From the NCBI RefSeq assembly GCF_014202315.1, contig NZ_JACHGN010000008.1, positions 229,342 through 293,341 on the forward strand: a stretch of DNA of 64,000 nt. Direction: 5' to 3'. Position 1 is the first letter of the stretch, and every line of letters starts with the position of its first letter. Shown in pieces: positions 43,694 through 51,839 of the stretch. Origin of the DNA: Thermocatellispora tengchongensis. Its GTDB lineage: Bacteria; Actinomycetota; Actinomycetes; Streptosporangiales; Streptosporangiaceae. The translations under genes and the position numbers were made by a program. The notes beneath the pieces were generated by a model. That model saw only the letters and a list, made by a program, of their open reading frames with translations. It did not search any database and was not told where the DNA came from.

Positions 43694-43751
43694 CTAATGA
43701 CCATTTGGTTACTAAGACGATAGCACTCTTAATGACCAGATGGACACTTAG
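43694..43751. promoter_or_regulatory. Pair of 23-bp operator-like direct repeats upstream of the isochorismatase-like gene
   Basis: CTAATGACCATTTGG continuing to 43716, and TTAATGACCAGATGG continuing to 43751, agree at 17 of 23 positions with 35 bp between equivalent points. Each is an imperfect dyad around ACCA-TT-TGGT, a shape like HxlR- or MarR-type sites. The segment is strikingly AT-rich. The first copy starts 16 bp from the ATG. No such regulator gene is adjacent. Confidence 0.6.
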
Positions 43752-43875
43752 CCCCCCCGGTGCACCCGCGCATGCGGTCCCGCCCGCGGCCTCCGGCAAA
43801 GGATGGCAACGATAACAGTCCGGTAGTCATCCAGTGCATAAGGGGAAATCAAGCCTTGACGGCATGGAATGGCAT

Positions 43876-43884
43876 CGTTAACAA
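43876..43884. promoter_or_regulatory. Partial LacI-type site in the arabinoside operon promoter
   Basis: CGTTAACAA matches the right half of the operator motif seen at 43955 and 49814. A further partial match (ACGATAACA) lies at 43809-43817. Both are in the region before the binding-protein gene. Confidence 0.45.
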
Positions 43885-43938
43885 TTCCGGGACAGTCAGC
43901 CACCCGTTGCCGGCGCCTTCGGACCCCGAGGAGACGAC

Positions 43939-45318
43939 ATGGTCCGCCCACGACTTGTTAACGCTAACAACCCCACCCGGCGCGATCTGCTGCTCGGACT
44001 GGGAGGACTGGCCGCGGCCGGGGCGCTGGGCGCCTGCGGGGTGCCCACGGAGTCGGAGGCACCCGCCGCGCTCGGTACCTCCGCGGCCCCGTCCGCCGGG
44101 CAGGCCCGTGGCGAGATCACGCTGTGGATGCGCGACGACGACCTGCTGAAGGTCTTCCGCACGGTGGTCCCGGCCTTCAACGCCAAGTACCCCGGCGTGA
44201 AGGTGAACCTCAAGGGCGTGGACATCGCCACCAAGCTGCCGCCCGCCCTGGTCAGCGGCACCGGCCTGCCCGACGGCTCCTTCTGGGAGGACGACCAGAT
44301 CGGCCAGCACGCCGACCACCTCTACGACCTGACCGCCCTGATGGGCAGGTACCGCGACGACACCGTCCAGTTCAAGCTGGACGTCCTCACCCACGACGGC
44401 CGGCTGGTCGGTATCCCCTGGGACACCGACCCGGGCCTGCTCTACTACAACGACGAGATCCTGACCGGGGCCGGAGTGGACCCGGCCTCGCTCACCGACT
44501 ATGACGCGCTGCTGGAGGCCGCCCGCGCCATCAAGGCCGGCAACCCCAAGGCCAGGCCCATCCCGCTGGAGCAGGACAACACCCTCGGCATGATGTGGTA
44601 CACGATGTTCCTGAACCAGCAGCAGGGACACGGTCTGGTGGACCCCTCCGGCAGGCTGACCCTGGACGGCGCGGCCTCGCGCCGCGCGCTCACCTGGATC
44701 AAGACGATCGTGGACGAAGGGCTGGGCGCACGGCAGAAGTTCGCGAGCACCGCCCAGATCACCATGCTCGACGACGGCATCATCTCGCTGGTGCCGTGGG
44801 CGATCTGGTTCATCTTCATCCCGCAGTCGGGCCTGAAGAAGACGACGGGCAAGTGGCGGGTGACCGGCCTGCCCGCCTGGACGCCCGGCGGCGCCCGCTC
44901 CGGGCTCATGGGCGGCAGCTCCTTCGTCATCCCCGCCAAGGCCAAGAACCCGGAGCTGGCCTGGCTCTTCTACGAGTTCGCCGTCTACGACCCCCAGGGG
45001 TACCGCACGGTGTTCTCCAAGAACAGCGTCTACCCGACCGGCCTCAACACCGTGGTGCCGTCGGTCAAGTCCGCGCTGGACCCGGCCAAGCCGCTGGTGG
45101 ACCGGCTGCCCCAGCTCGGCGGCGTGGACAACTGGGCGATCAGCACGAAGGCCGCGCTGGACATCCCGGCCGGCTACACGGCCCCCTCCTGGTACGGCCA
45201 GGCCGCCAAGTACCTGGGCGCCAACATCCAGCGCCTGATGGACGGCAGGATGTCGGTGGACGAGGTGATCGCCAAGTCCACGGCCGACATCCAGAAGAAC
45301 CTGATCGACAGGAACTGA
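43939..45318 (+). CDS. Carbohydrate ABC transporter substrate-binding lipoprotein, CUT1 type (arabinoside locus)
   Basis: A 459-residue solute-binding protein. The signal has a twin-arginine-like TRRDLLLGLGG and a lipobox (ALGAC, Cys33), so export may use Tat. The binding fold shows ITLWMRDDDLLKVFRTVVPAF, IPWDTDPGLLYYNDEIL and LAWLFYEFAVYDPQG. GAGGAGACGAC precedes the ATG at 43939. Codons 6-11 spell out a LacI-type operator, which places the repressor site inside the gene. It leads an operon of two permeases and a GH51 arabinofuranosidase and probably binds arabino-oligosaccharides. Confidence 0.92.
   Translation: MVRPRLVNANNPTRRDLLLGLGGLAAAGALGACGVPTESEAPAALGTSAAPSAGQARGEITLWMRDDDLLKVFRTVVPAFNAKYPGVKVNLKGVDIATKLPPALVSGTGLPDGSFWEDDQIGQHADHLYDLTALMGRYRDDTVQFKLDVLTHDGRLVGIPWDTDPGLLYYNDEILTGAGVDPASLTDYDALLEAARAIKAGNPKARPIPLEQDNTLGMMWYTMFLNQQQGHGLVDPSGRLTLDGAASRRALTWIKTIVDEGLGARQKFASTAQITMLDDGIISLVPWAIWFIFIPQSGLKKTTGKWRVTGLPAWTPGGARSGLMGGSSFVIPAKAKNPELAWLFYEFAVYDPQGYRTVFSKNSVYPTGLNTVVPSVKSALDPAKPLVDRLPQLGGVDNWAISTKAALDIPAGYTAPSWYGQAAKYLGANIQRLMDGRMSVDEVIAKSTADIQKNLIDRN
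43955..43970. promoter_or_regulatory. LacI-type operator inside the start of the binding-protein gene
   Basis: TTGTTAACGCTAACAA is a near-perfect dyad with central CG, matching the sites at 49645 and 49814. It begins 17 bp into the coding sequence. A repressor here would act as a roadblock or cover a downstream part of the promoter region. Confidence 0.7.
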
Positions 45319-45324
45319 TCGGCC

Positions 45325-46251
45325 GTGTCGCTACTGGCGAACCGGGTGGCCGCCCGTCGTGCGCCCGCCACCCGCCCCGCGCGCGCCGCCCGCGGCCCGC
45401 GTACGGGCTGGCGGGGGCTGCTGCTGGTGACCCCGTTCTTCGTGTTCTTCGCGGCCTTCGCCGCCTACCCGCTGTACTACGCCTTCCAGCTCAGCTTCCT
45501 GGACTGGCACGGCGGTGCGACCTACCGCTGGGCCGGCCTGGACAACTATCGCTACCTGCTGACGAACCCGGACTTCTGGGCCGCGCTGGGCAACACCGCG
45601 CTCATCTGGCTGCTGATCGTGCCGCTGCAGACGATCGGCGCCATCGCGGCGGCGGGCGCCCTGTCGCGGGCCAGGCTCCGGTTCACGCGCCTGCTCCGCA
45701 CCGCGGTGATCATCCCGTACGTGACGCCGCTGGCGGCCATGGCCCAGGCGTTCATCCTGATCTTCGACCGGGACTACGGGGTGGTCAACCACCTGCTCGG
45801 CCTGGCCGGCCTGCCGCACGTCGAGTGGCTGACCTCGACGGAGTGGTCCAAGGTGACGATCGCGCTGCTGGTGCTGTGGAAGACCAGCGGGTTCGCGCTC
45901 ATCGTCATGCTGGCCGCCATCCAGGGCATCCCGCAGGAGGTCTACGAGGCGGCGGCGCTGGACGGGGCAGGTCCCCTCACCACCTTCTGGAGGATCACCG
46001 TGCCGCTGATGCGCCACGCCATCGCGTTCTTCGTGGTCATCTCCACACTGGGCATCTCCCAGATGTTCCTGGAGCCGTACGTGCTGACCGACGGCGGGCC
46101 GTACAACAGCAGCACGACCAGCGGGCTGTACCTGTTCCAGCACATCGGCGCCTCCGACCTGGGCACCGGCGCGGCCAACACCTTCCTGCTGGTGGCCATG
46201 GTGCTGGCGCTGTCGCTGGCCGCGGTGCGGCTGTTCCGGGAGTCGAAGTGA
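45325..46251 (+). CDS. Carbohydrate ABC transporter permease, MalF/UgpA type (arabinoside locus)
   Basis: A 308-residue permease with six spans after a basic N-terminus. The EAA loop reads EVYEAAALDGAGPLTTFWRITVPLM. It starts with GTG six bases after the binding-protein stop and overlaps the second permease (GTGA). Confidence 0.93.
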   Translation: MSLLANRVAARRAPATRPARAARGPRTGWRGLLLVTPFFVFFAAFAAYPLYYAFQLSFLDWHGGATYRWAGLDNYRYLLTNPDFWAALGNTALIWLLIVPLQTIGAIAAAGALSRARLRFTRLLRTAVIIPYVTPLAAMAQAFILIFDRDYGVVNHLLGLAGLPHVEWLTSTEWSKVTIALLVLWKTSGFALIVMLAAIQGIPQEVYEAAALDGAGPLTTFWRITVPLMRHAIAFFVVISTLGISQMFLEPYVLTDGGPYNSSTTSGLYLFQHIGASDLGTGAANTFLLVAMVLALSLAAVRLFRESK

Positions 46252-47081
46252 CCGCGCTGCGCCGCGGCGGCGGCTACCTGCTCCTCGCGGCGGCCGTCGT
46301 GGCGTTCCTGTACCCCATCTGGTGGATGGTCGTCTCGGCGTTCAAGCCGGGGGCGAGCATCCTGAACGACCCGCTGGGCGCCGGGCCGTTCACGCTGGAC
46401 AACTTCCGCGCCATGCTCGAACAGGTCCCGATCGGCCAGGCGCTGGGCAACACCGCCGTGGTCGTGGCCGCCAAGAGCGCGCTGACGATGGTGTTCTGCC
46501 CGCTGGCCGGGTACGGCTTCGCGAAGTACCACTTCCGGTTCAAGGAGGCCCTGTTCGGGGTGGTGCTGCTGACGCTGATGCTGCCCACCCTGGCCCTGGT
46601 CATCCCGCTGCTGCTGGAGATGAAGCAGCTCGGCTGGGTCAACACCTACCAGGCGCTGATCCTGCCCGGCGCGGTGGACGCCTTCAGCGTGTTCTACATG
46701 CGCCAGGTGATCAGTCAGGTGCCGGACGAGCTGCTGGACGCCGCCGCCATCGACGGCGCCTCGGTGCTGCGGACGTTCTGGTCGGTCGTGGTGCCCGTGA
46801 TCCGTCCCGGCCTGGCGGCGCTGGCCGTGCTCACCTTCTTCAACGTCTACAACGACCTGGTCTGGCCGATCGTGGCGGTCAACGACGAGAGCAGGCAGAC
46901 CGTCTCGGTGCTGCTGGCCAACCTCGCCACCAACGTGACCGGCGCCCAGACCGCCAGCGGCTTCGACCTGTGGGGCCAGCTCATGGCCGCCTGCACCATC
47001 GCCACCGTTCCCACCGTCATCGTCTTCCTGCTGGTGCAGCGCCACTTCATCAAGGGCCTGCTGGCAGGCAGCGGCAAATAG
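46248..47081 (+). CDS. Carbohydrate ABC transporter permease, MalG/UgpE type (arabinoside locus)
   Basis: A 277-residue permease with six spans and the EAA loop ELLDAAAIDGASVLRTFWSVVVP. It starts with GTG 46248 in a GTGA overlap with the first permease. No ATPase is encoded in the locus, so a shared ATPase from elsewhere should energise the complex. Confidence 0.93.
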   Translation: MTALRRGGGYLLLAAAVVAFLYPIWWMVVSAFKPGASILNDPLGAGPFTLDNFRAMLEQVPIGQALGNTAVVVAAKSALTMVFCPLAGYGFAKYHFRFKEALFGVVLLTLMLPTLALVIPLLLEMKQLGWVNTYQALILPGAVDAFSVFYMRQVISQVPDELLDAAAIDGASVLRTFWSVVVPVIRPGLAALAVLTFFNVYNDLVWPIVAVNDESRQTVSVLLANLATNVTGAQTASGFDLWGQLMAACTIATVPTVIVFLLVQRHFIKGLLAGSGK

Positions 47082-47094
47082 ACAGGAGTCGTCG

Positions 47095-48567
47095 TTGCTC
47101 ACCGCTGACATCACGCTCAGCACCTACTTCCATCGCGGTCCCGTGGACCGCCGCCTGTTCGGGTCGTTCGTGGAGCACATGGGCCGGTGCGTGTACACCG
47201 GCATCTACGAGCCCGGCCATCCGGCGGCCGACGAGCACGGCTTCCGCGCCGACGTGGCCGACCTGGTCCGCGAACTGGGCGTCACGCTGGTCCGCTACCC
47301 GGGCGGCAACTTCGTCTCCGGCTACCGCTGGGAGGACGGCGTCGGCCCGCGGGAGTCCCGGCCCCGCACGTTCGACCTGGCCTGGCGCGGGATCGAGCCG
47401 AACGAGGTCGGCACCGACGAGTTCCTCGGCTGGGCCGCGCGCGGCGGCCTGACCCCGATGATGGCGGTGAACCTGGGCACCCGCGGCATCCAGGAGGCCG
47501 CCGACCTGGTCGAGTACTGCAACGCGCCCGGCGGCACCCGCTGGTCGGACCTGCGCCGCGCCAACGGGACCGCCGAGCCGTACCGGGTGCCGCTGTGGTG
47601 CCTGGGCAACGAGATGGACGGCCCCTGGCAGATCGGCCACACCGGCGCCCGCGAGTACGGCGTGCTGGCGCGCGAGGCGGGCAAGGCCATGAAGCTCGTC
47701 GATCCCGGCATCGAGCTGGTGGTCTGCGGCAGCAGCCACCGGCACATGCCGACCTTCGGCTACTGGGAGGCCGAGGTCCTGGAGCAGACCTACGACGTGG
47801 CCGACTACCTGTCCCTGCACGCCTACTACCTCAACGACGGGGAGCGCGCCGGATACCTCGGCTCCGGCGCGGCGCTGGACGCGTTCATCGGCGACGTGAT
47901 CGCCACCGCCGACGCCGTGGGCGCGCGGCTGGGCCGTGGCAAGCGGATCAACCTGTCCTGCGACGAGTGGAACGTGTGGACCCGCGACCCCTACGTGGAC
48001 CTGACCGCCCGCGAGCCGGACGTGGCCCTGCCGCTCACCGAGCACGAGTACACCCCGCTGGACGCGGTGGTGACCGGCGACCTGCTGGTCGCGCTGCTCA
48101 ACCACGCCGACCGCGTCCGCATCGGCTGCCTGTCGCTGCTGGTCAACGTGAGCGCGCCGATCCTCACCGAGGCGGGCGGCCCGGCACGCAAGCAGACGAT
48201 CTTCTACCCGTTCGCGCTGGCCGCCCGGATGGCCCGCGGCCACAGCCTCCACACGGTGGTCGCCGGCCCGGAGGTCGCCACCGTACGGCACGGCGACGTG
48301 CCCGCCGTCGCCGCCGCCGCGACCCACGACGAGGACACCGGGGAGGTGGCCCTGTTCGTCACCAACCGGAGCGCGGAGCCTGCGGAGATACGGCTGCGCC
48401 ACGCGGGCCCCGGAACGCTGAAGATCCACGACGCGTGGACGCTGACCGCGTCCGGCACGCCCGTCCCGAAGCCCTTCACCCGGCACGTGGCCGCCGACGA
48501 CGGGGTCACCGTCCTGCACCTGCCCGCCGAGTCATGGACAGCGCTGCACGCCCAGCGAAAGGACTGA
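47095..48567 (+). CDS. Alpha-L-arabinofuranosidase, GH51 (copy 1)
   Basis: A 490-residue enzyme that releases L-arabinofuranose from arabinoxylan or arabinan oligomers. GH51 marks are FGSFVEHMGRCVYTGIYEPG, RYPGGNFVSGYRWEDG, acid/base Glu173 in CLGNEMDG and nucleophile Glu291 in CDEWNVW. There is no signal peptide, so it acts on imported oligosaccharides in the cytoplasm. The start is TTG 47095, six bases after AGGAG and 14 bases after the permease stop. It is the last gene of the importer operon. Confidence 0.94.
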   Translation: MLTADITLSTYFHRGPVDRRLFGSFVEHMGRCVYTGIYEPGHPAADEHGFRADVADLVRELGVTLVRYPGGNFVSGYRWEDGVGPRESRPRTFDLAWRGIEPNEVGTDEFLGWAARGGLTPMMAVNLGTRGIQEAADLVEYCNAPGGTRWSDLRRANGTAEPYRVPLWCLGNEMDGPWQIGHTGAREYGVLAREAGKAMKLVDPGIELVVCGSSHRHMPTFGYWEAEVLEQTYDVADYLSLHAYYLNDGERAGYLGSGAALDAFIGDVIATADAVGARLGRGKRINLSCDEWNVWTRDPYVDLTAREPDVALPLTEHEYTPLDAVVTGDLLVALLNHADRVRIGCLSLLVNVSAPILTEAGGPARKQTIFYPFALAARMARGHSLHTVVAGPEVATVRHGDVPAVAAAATHDEDTGEVALFVTNRSAEPAEIRLRHAGPGTLKIHDAWTLTASGTPVPKPFTRHVAADDGVTVLHLPAESWTALHAQRKD

Positions 48568-48588
48568 GAAACATGGCGAGTAGTGGAC

Positions 48589-49617
48589 TCAGCCCGGCGC
48601 CGGGGCGGTGCTGGCCCGCCGTACCAGCGCCGGGACCACGTGCGGCGCCTCGACGGGGCCGCCGTCACCGCCGTCGATCAGGCGCAGCAGCACCTCGACG
48701 GCGCGGCGGCCCACCTCCTCGTGGTCCGGCCTGACCGTGGTCAGCGGCGGGATCAGGTATCCGGCCTCGGGGATGTCGTCGAACCCCACCACGCTGACGT
48801 CGCCGGGCACCCGGATGCCGCGCTCGTGGAAGGCACGCAGCAGGCCGAGCGCCATGTGGTCGTTGGCGGCGAAGACCGCCGTCACACCAGGGCGTTCGGC
48901 CAGTTCCAGCCCGGCCTGGTAGCCCGACTCGGCGCTCCAGTCGCCGGGCACCACGCGGGGGACGACGCGCCCGGCCTCCTCCAAAGTGGTGCGCCACGCC
49001 TCGATGCGGGCCTGGGCGTCCATGCGATCGCGCGGCCCGGACACGTGCCACACCGTCGAGTGGCCCAGGCGCAGCAGGTGCTCCACGGCCATCCGCACGC
49101 CCTCGGCCTGGTCGATGCGCACGGCCGGGACCGAGTCGTCGGGAGCCGCCTCCACCGCGACGGCGGGCAGGCCCGCCGGAAGGCTGAGCAGGGCGCTGGT
49201 GGCCGCGGCGCGGGCGGCGAAGACCGTGATCACGCCGGCGACCGTGTGGCTCGTCAGATCGGCCACGGCCTCGACGATGCTGCCCCGATCGAAGCTCTCG
49301 GGCGTGGCGATGGTGACGCCATACCCGGCGCCGCGGGCCGCCCGGCCGATCCCCAGCAGGGTGGAGGCGGGCCCGAACAGCACCGAGTCGAAGCTGATCA
49401 CGCCGATCGCGTGGGCCTGCCGGCGCACCAGGCCGCGTGCCATCAGGTTGGGGCGGTAGTCGAGCCTGCGGATCGCGTCCAGGACCCGCTCGCGCGTCTC
49501 GGGGCGCACGTTCGGGCGCTCGTTGAGCACCCGCGACACCGTCTGGTTCGACACACCCGCCAGCCGCGCGACGTCACCGATCACCGCGGGCCGTGCGCCC
49601 CGCCGCCCTCCTGTCAT
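48589..49617 (-). CDS. LacI-family repressor of the arabinoside locus
   Basis: A 342-residue regulator with the HTH IGDVARLAGVSNQTVSRVLNE, a hinge (YRPNLMARGLVRRQAHAIGVI) and a sugar-binding effector domain (VAAVFAANDHMALGLL-like, VVGFDDIPEAGYLIPPLTTVR). It is encoded between the two GH51 genes, divergent from the second. Operators of one type lie at its own promoter (49645), at the second GH51 promoter (49814) and at the importer operon (43955), so it should control all three. Confidence 0.93.
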   Translation of the reverse strand: MTGGRRGARPAVIGDVARLAGVSNQTVSRVLNERPNVRPETRERVLDAIRRLDYRPNLMARGLVRRQAHAIGVISFDSVLFGPASTLLGIGRAARGAGYGVTIATPESFDRGSIVEAVADLTSHTVAGVITVFAARAAATSALLSLPAGLPAVAVEAAPDDSVPAVRIDQAEGVRMAVEHLLRLGHSTVWHVSGPRDRMDAQARIEAWRTTLEEAGRVVPRVVPGDWSAESGYQAGLELAERPGVTAVFAANDHMALGLLRAFHERGIRVPGDVSVVGFDDIPEAGYLIPPLTTVRPDHEEVGRRAVEVLLRLIDGGDGGPVEAPHVVPALVRRASTAPAPG

Positions 49618-49644
49618 CGACCCAACTCCTCCAGACCGGTTGCG

Positions 49645-49658
49645 TGATAACGATATCA
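49645..49658. promoter_or_regulatory. LacI-type operator at the repressor promoter
   Basis: TGATAACGATATCA is a dyad with central CG, 28 bp before the repressor start. It matches the motif at 49814 and 43955 and indicates autoregulation. Confidence 0.65.
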
Positions 49659-49813
49659 GCGATCATCCAGGCCCCGGCCCGCCCCGCCATCAGGGCAGGC
49701 CCGCCCGGCGGCGCCGCGTACGGGAGGCCGTCCTGGCCGGGTCTGCCAAGCCGGGCGCCACGCGCTCCGGCCGGTCCGTTCCGAACCGCACGCGAAGCAC
49801 TTGACGTGCTGGT

Positions 49814-49827
49814 TGATAACGTTAACA
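49814..49827. promoter_or_regulatory. LacI-type operator at the second GH51 promoter
   Basis: TGATAACGTTAACA is a near-perfect dyad, 38 bp before the GTG start of the second arabinofuranosidase. Confidence 0.75.
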
Positions 49828-49864
49828 TTTCTTTGGATCCCCCGCCGACCCCTGGAGTCCCACG

Positions 49865-51358
49865 GTGCACAACGCACGCCTCACGATCGATCCCGCCTTC
49901 ACCGTCGCCCCGGTGCGGCGGCGCACCTTCGGCACCTTCGTCGAACACCTCGGCCGCTGCGTCTACACCGGCATCTACGAGCCCGGCCACCCCAGCGCCG
50001 ACGAGGACGGCTTCCGCCGCGACGTGCTGGAGCTGACCCGGGAACTGGGGGTCACCACCGTCCGCTACCCGGGCGGCAACTTCGTGTCCGGCTACCGATG
50101 GGAGGACGGCGTCGGCCCGCGCGAGCGTCGGCCCCGGCGGCTGGACCTCGCCTGGCACAGCACCGAGACCAACGAGGTCGGCGTCGAGGAGTTCATGGCC
50201 TGGTGCGGCAAGGCCGGCCTGGAACCGATGATGGCCGTCAACCTCGGCACCCGCGGCGTGCAGGAGGCGCTGGACCTGCTCGAATACTGCAACCACCACT
50301 CCGGCACCACCCTGTCCGACCTGCGCGTCGCCAACGGCGCCAAGGAGCCGTACGGCATCCGGATGTGGTGCCTGGGCAACGAGATGGACGGCCCCTGGCA
50401 GATCGGCCACAAATCGGCCCGCGAGTACGGCAGGCTGGCCGCCGAGACCGCCCGCGCCATGCGCATGGCCGATCCCGGGCTGGAGCTGGTGGCCTGCGGC
50501 AGTTCCAGCTCCTCCATGCCGACCTTCGGCGCGTGGGAGGCCACCGTGCTGGAGGAGACCTACGACCTGGTCGACTTCATCTCCTGCCACGCCTACTACG
50601 AGGAGAAGGACGGCGACCTGGGCGGCTTCCTGGCCTGCGCCACCGACATGGAACGCTTCATCGCCTCGGTCGTGGCCACCGCCGACCACGTGGGGGCCAG
50701 GCTGCGCTCCCGCAAGAAGATCAACCTGTCCTTCGACGAGTGGAACGTCTGGTACCTGTCGCGCTTCCAGGCCGCCGAGCCGCCCGCCGACTGGCCGGTG
50801 GCCCCGCCGCTGCTGGAGGACCACTACCACCTGGCCGACGCCGTGGCCGTCGGCGGCCTGCTCATCACGCTGCTGCGCAACAGCGACCGGGTCACCGCCG
50901 CCTGCCTGGCCCAACTGGTCAACGTGATCGCGCCCATCATGACCGAGCCGGGCGGCCGGGCCTGGAAGCAGACCACCTTCCACCCCTTCTCCCAGGCCGC
51001 CCGCCACGCCGCCGGCCAGGTGCTCCGCGTGGAGCCGGTCTCACCGTCGTACGACACCGCCGAGTACGGCGAGGTGCCGCTGCTGCACGCCGTGGCCACC
51101 CACGACGAGCGGCAGGGCACCACGGTCTTCGCCATCAACCGCGCCACCGACCGCCCGCTCGCGCTGGAGATCGACGCCCGCGCCCTCGGCGGCGTACGCG
51201 TGGTCGAGGCCACCACCCTGACCGACCCCGACGTCTACGCCCGCAACACCGCCGACGACCCCGACCGCATCACCCCCCGCCCCAACCCCGACGTCCAGCA
51301 CGACCCCCTGACCGTGCTGCTCCCGCCGGTCTCCTGGAACATGATCAGACTGGCCTGA
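49865..51358 (+). CDS. Alpha-L-arabinofuranosidase, GH51 (copy 2)
   Basis: A 497-residue paralogue of the enzyme at 47095. Long stretches are identical (CVYTGIYEPGHP, VRYPGGNFVSGYRWEDGVGP, CLGNEMDGPWQIGH), and the catalytic residues fall at the same places (Glu173 and Glu292). It has no signal peptide. The GTG start at 49865 is preceded by TGGAG. It is transcribed alone from a promoter with its own LacI-type operator. Having two copies suggests different linkage preference (for example singly versus doubly substituted xylose) or dose. Confidence 0.94.
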   Translation: MHNARLTIDPAFTVAPVRRRTFGTFVEHLGRCVYTGIYEPGHPSADEDGFRRDVLELTRELGVTTVRYPGGNFVSGYRWEDGVGPRERRPRRLDLAWHSTETNEVGVEEFMAWCGKAGLEPMMAVNLGTRGVQEALDLLEYCNHHSGTTLSDLRVANGAKEPYGIRMWCLGNEMDGPWQIGHKSAREYGRLAAETARAMRMADPGLELVACGSSSSSMPTFGAWEATVLEETYDLVDFISCHAYYEEKDGDLGGFLACATDMERFIASVVATADHVGARLRSRKKINLSFDEWNVWYLSRFQAAEPPADWPVAPPLLEDHYHLADAVAVGGLLITLLRNSDRVTAACLAQLVNVIAPIMTEPGGRAWKQTTFHPFSQAARHAAGQVLRVEPVSPSYDTAEYGEVPLLHAVATHDERQGTTVFAINRATDRPLALEIDARALGGVRVVEATTLTDPDVYARNTADDPDRITPRPNPDVQHDPLTVLLPPVSWNMIRLA

Positions 51359-51550
51359 CCCCGCCGCACGCCCCCTGCCGGCCGTGCCGCGCCGCCGGGC
51401 CCGGTCAGGCGGCCGGGCAGATGGTGGCCCCGGCCGCGCCGAGGTCGCCGACAGAGGGCCGGCGCGGCATGGCCGAGGCCACCCGCCGCGTCCAGCACGC
51501 GACGCGGTCCTCCACGAACACCAGGACGGCGCACGGGCGCCGCACAGGGC

Positions 51551-51811
51551 TCAGCCGGACGGAGGAGCGTGGCGGTCGTGGGGGTCCTGAGAGCCATGGG
51601 GGGCGATCGGGGGGTCGGAGAAGGGGCCGCCGGCGGTGTTGGCCGCGCGGTGGCTCGCCTCCTCGGCGACGCGCACGGCGTACAGGCCGGTGCCGGGGTC
51701 GATGGGGACCAGGCCGAACGCCGTATCGACGTCCTCCTCGGCCAGCTCCAGCCTCGCCAGCGCGTCGGCGAGAGTCGCGCCCGGCGGGAGCCGTACCGTG
51801 AGCAGGACCAT
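51551..51811 (-). CDS. Small protein encoded just after the S8 peptidase
   Basis: An 86-residue protein starting at ATG 51811, 28 bases after the peptidase stop, with GAGAAG upstream. The first 50 residues (VLLTVRLPPGATLADALARLELAEEDV, then FGLVPIDPGTGLYAVRVAEEA, key patterns) look like a beta-alpha-beta ferredoxin-type fold, the fold of subtilisin propeptides; the tail is polar and Pro/His-rich. No family is assigned. A role as inhibitor or chaperone of the neighbouring peptidase is inference. Confidence 0.65.
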   Translation of the reverse strand: MVLLTVRLPPGATLADALARLELAEEDVDTAFGLVPIDPGTGLYAVRVAEEASHRAANTAGGPFSDPPIAPHGSQDPHDRHAPPSG

Positions 51812-51839
51812 GGCTTCTCACGTTACCCGGCGCGCCCCG

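Noticed and set aside
43679-43938. tRNA or small RNA gene in the AT-rich gap
   Set aside because: No cloverleaf or strong hairpin was seen; the AT-rich parts are explained by operator-like repeats and promoters.
47095-48567. Start of the first GH51 gene at an ATG further in
   Set aside because: An internal start would remove the conserved N-terminal FGSFVEHMGR. TTG 47095 has AGGAG at proper spacing.
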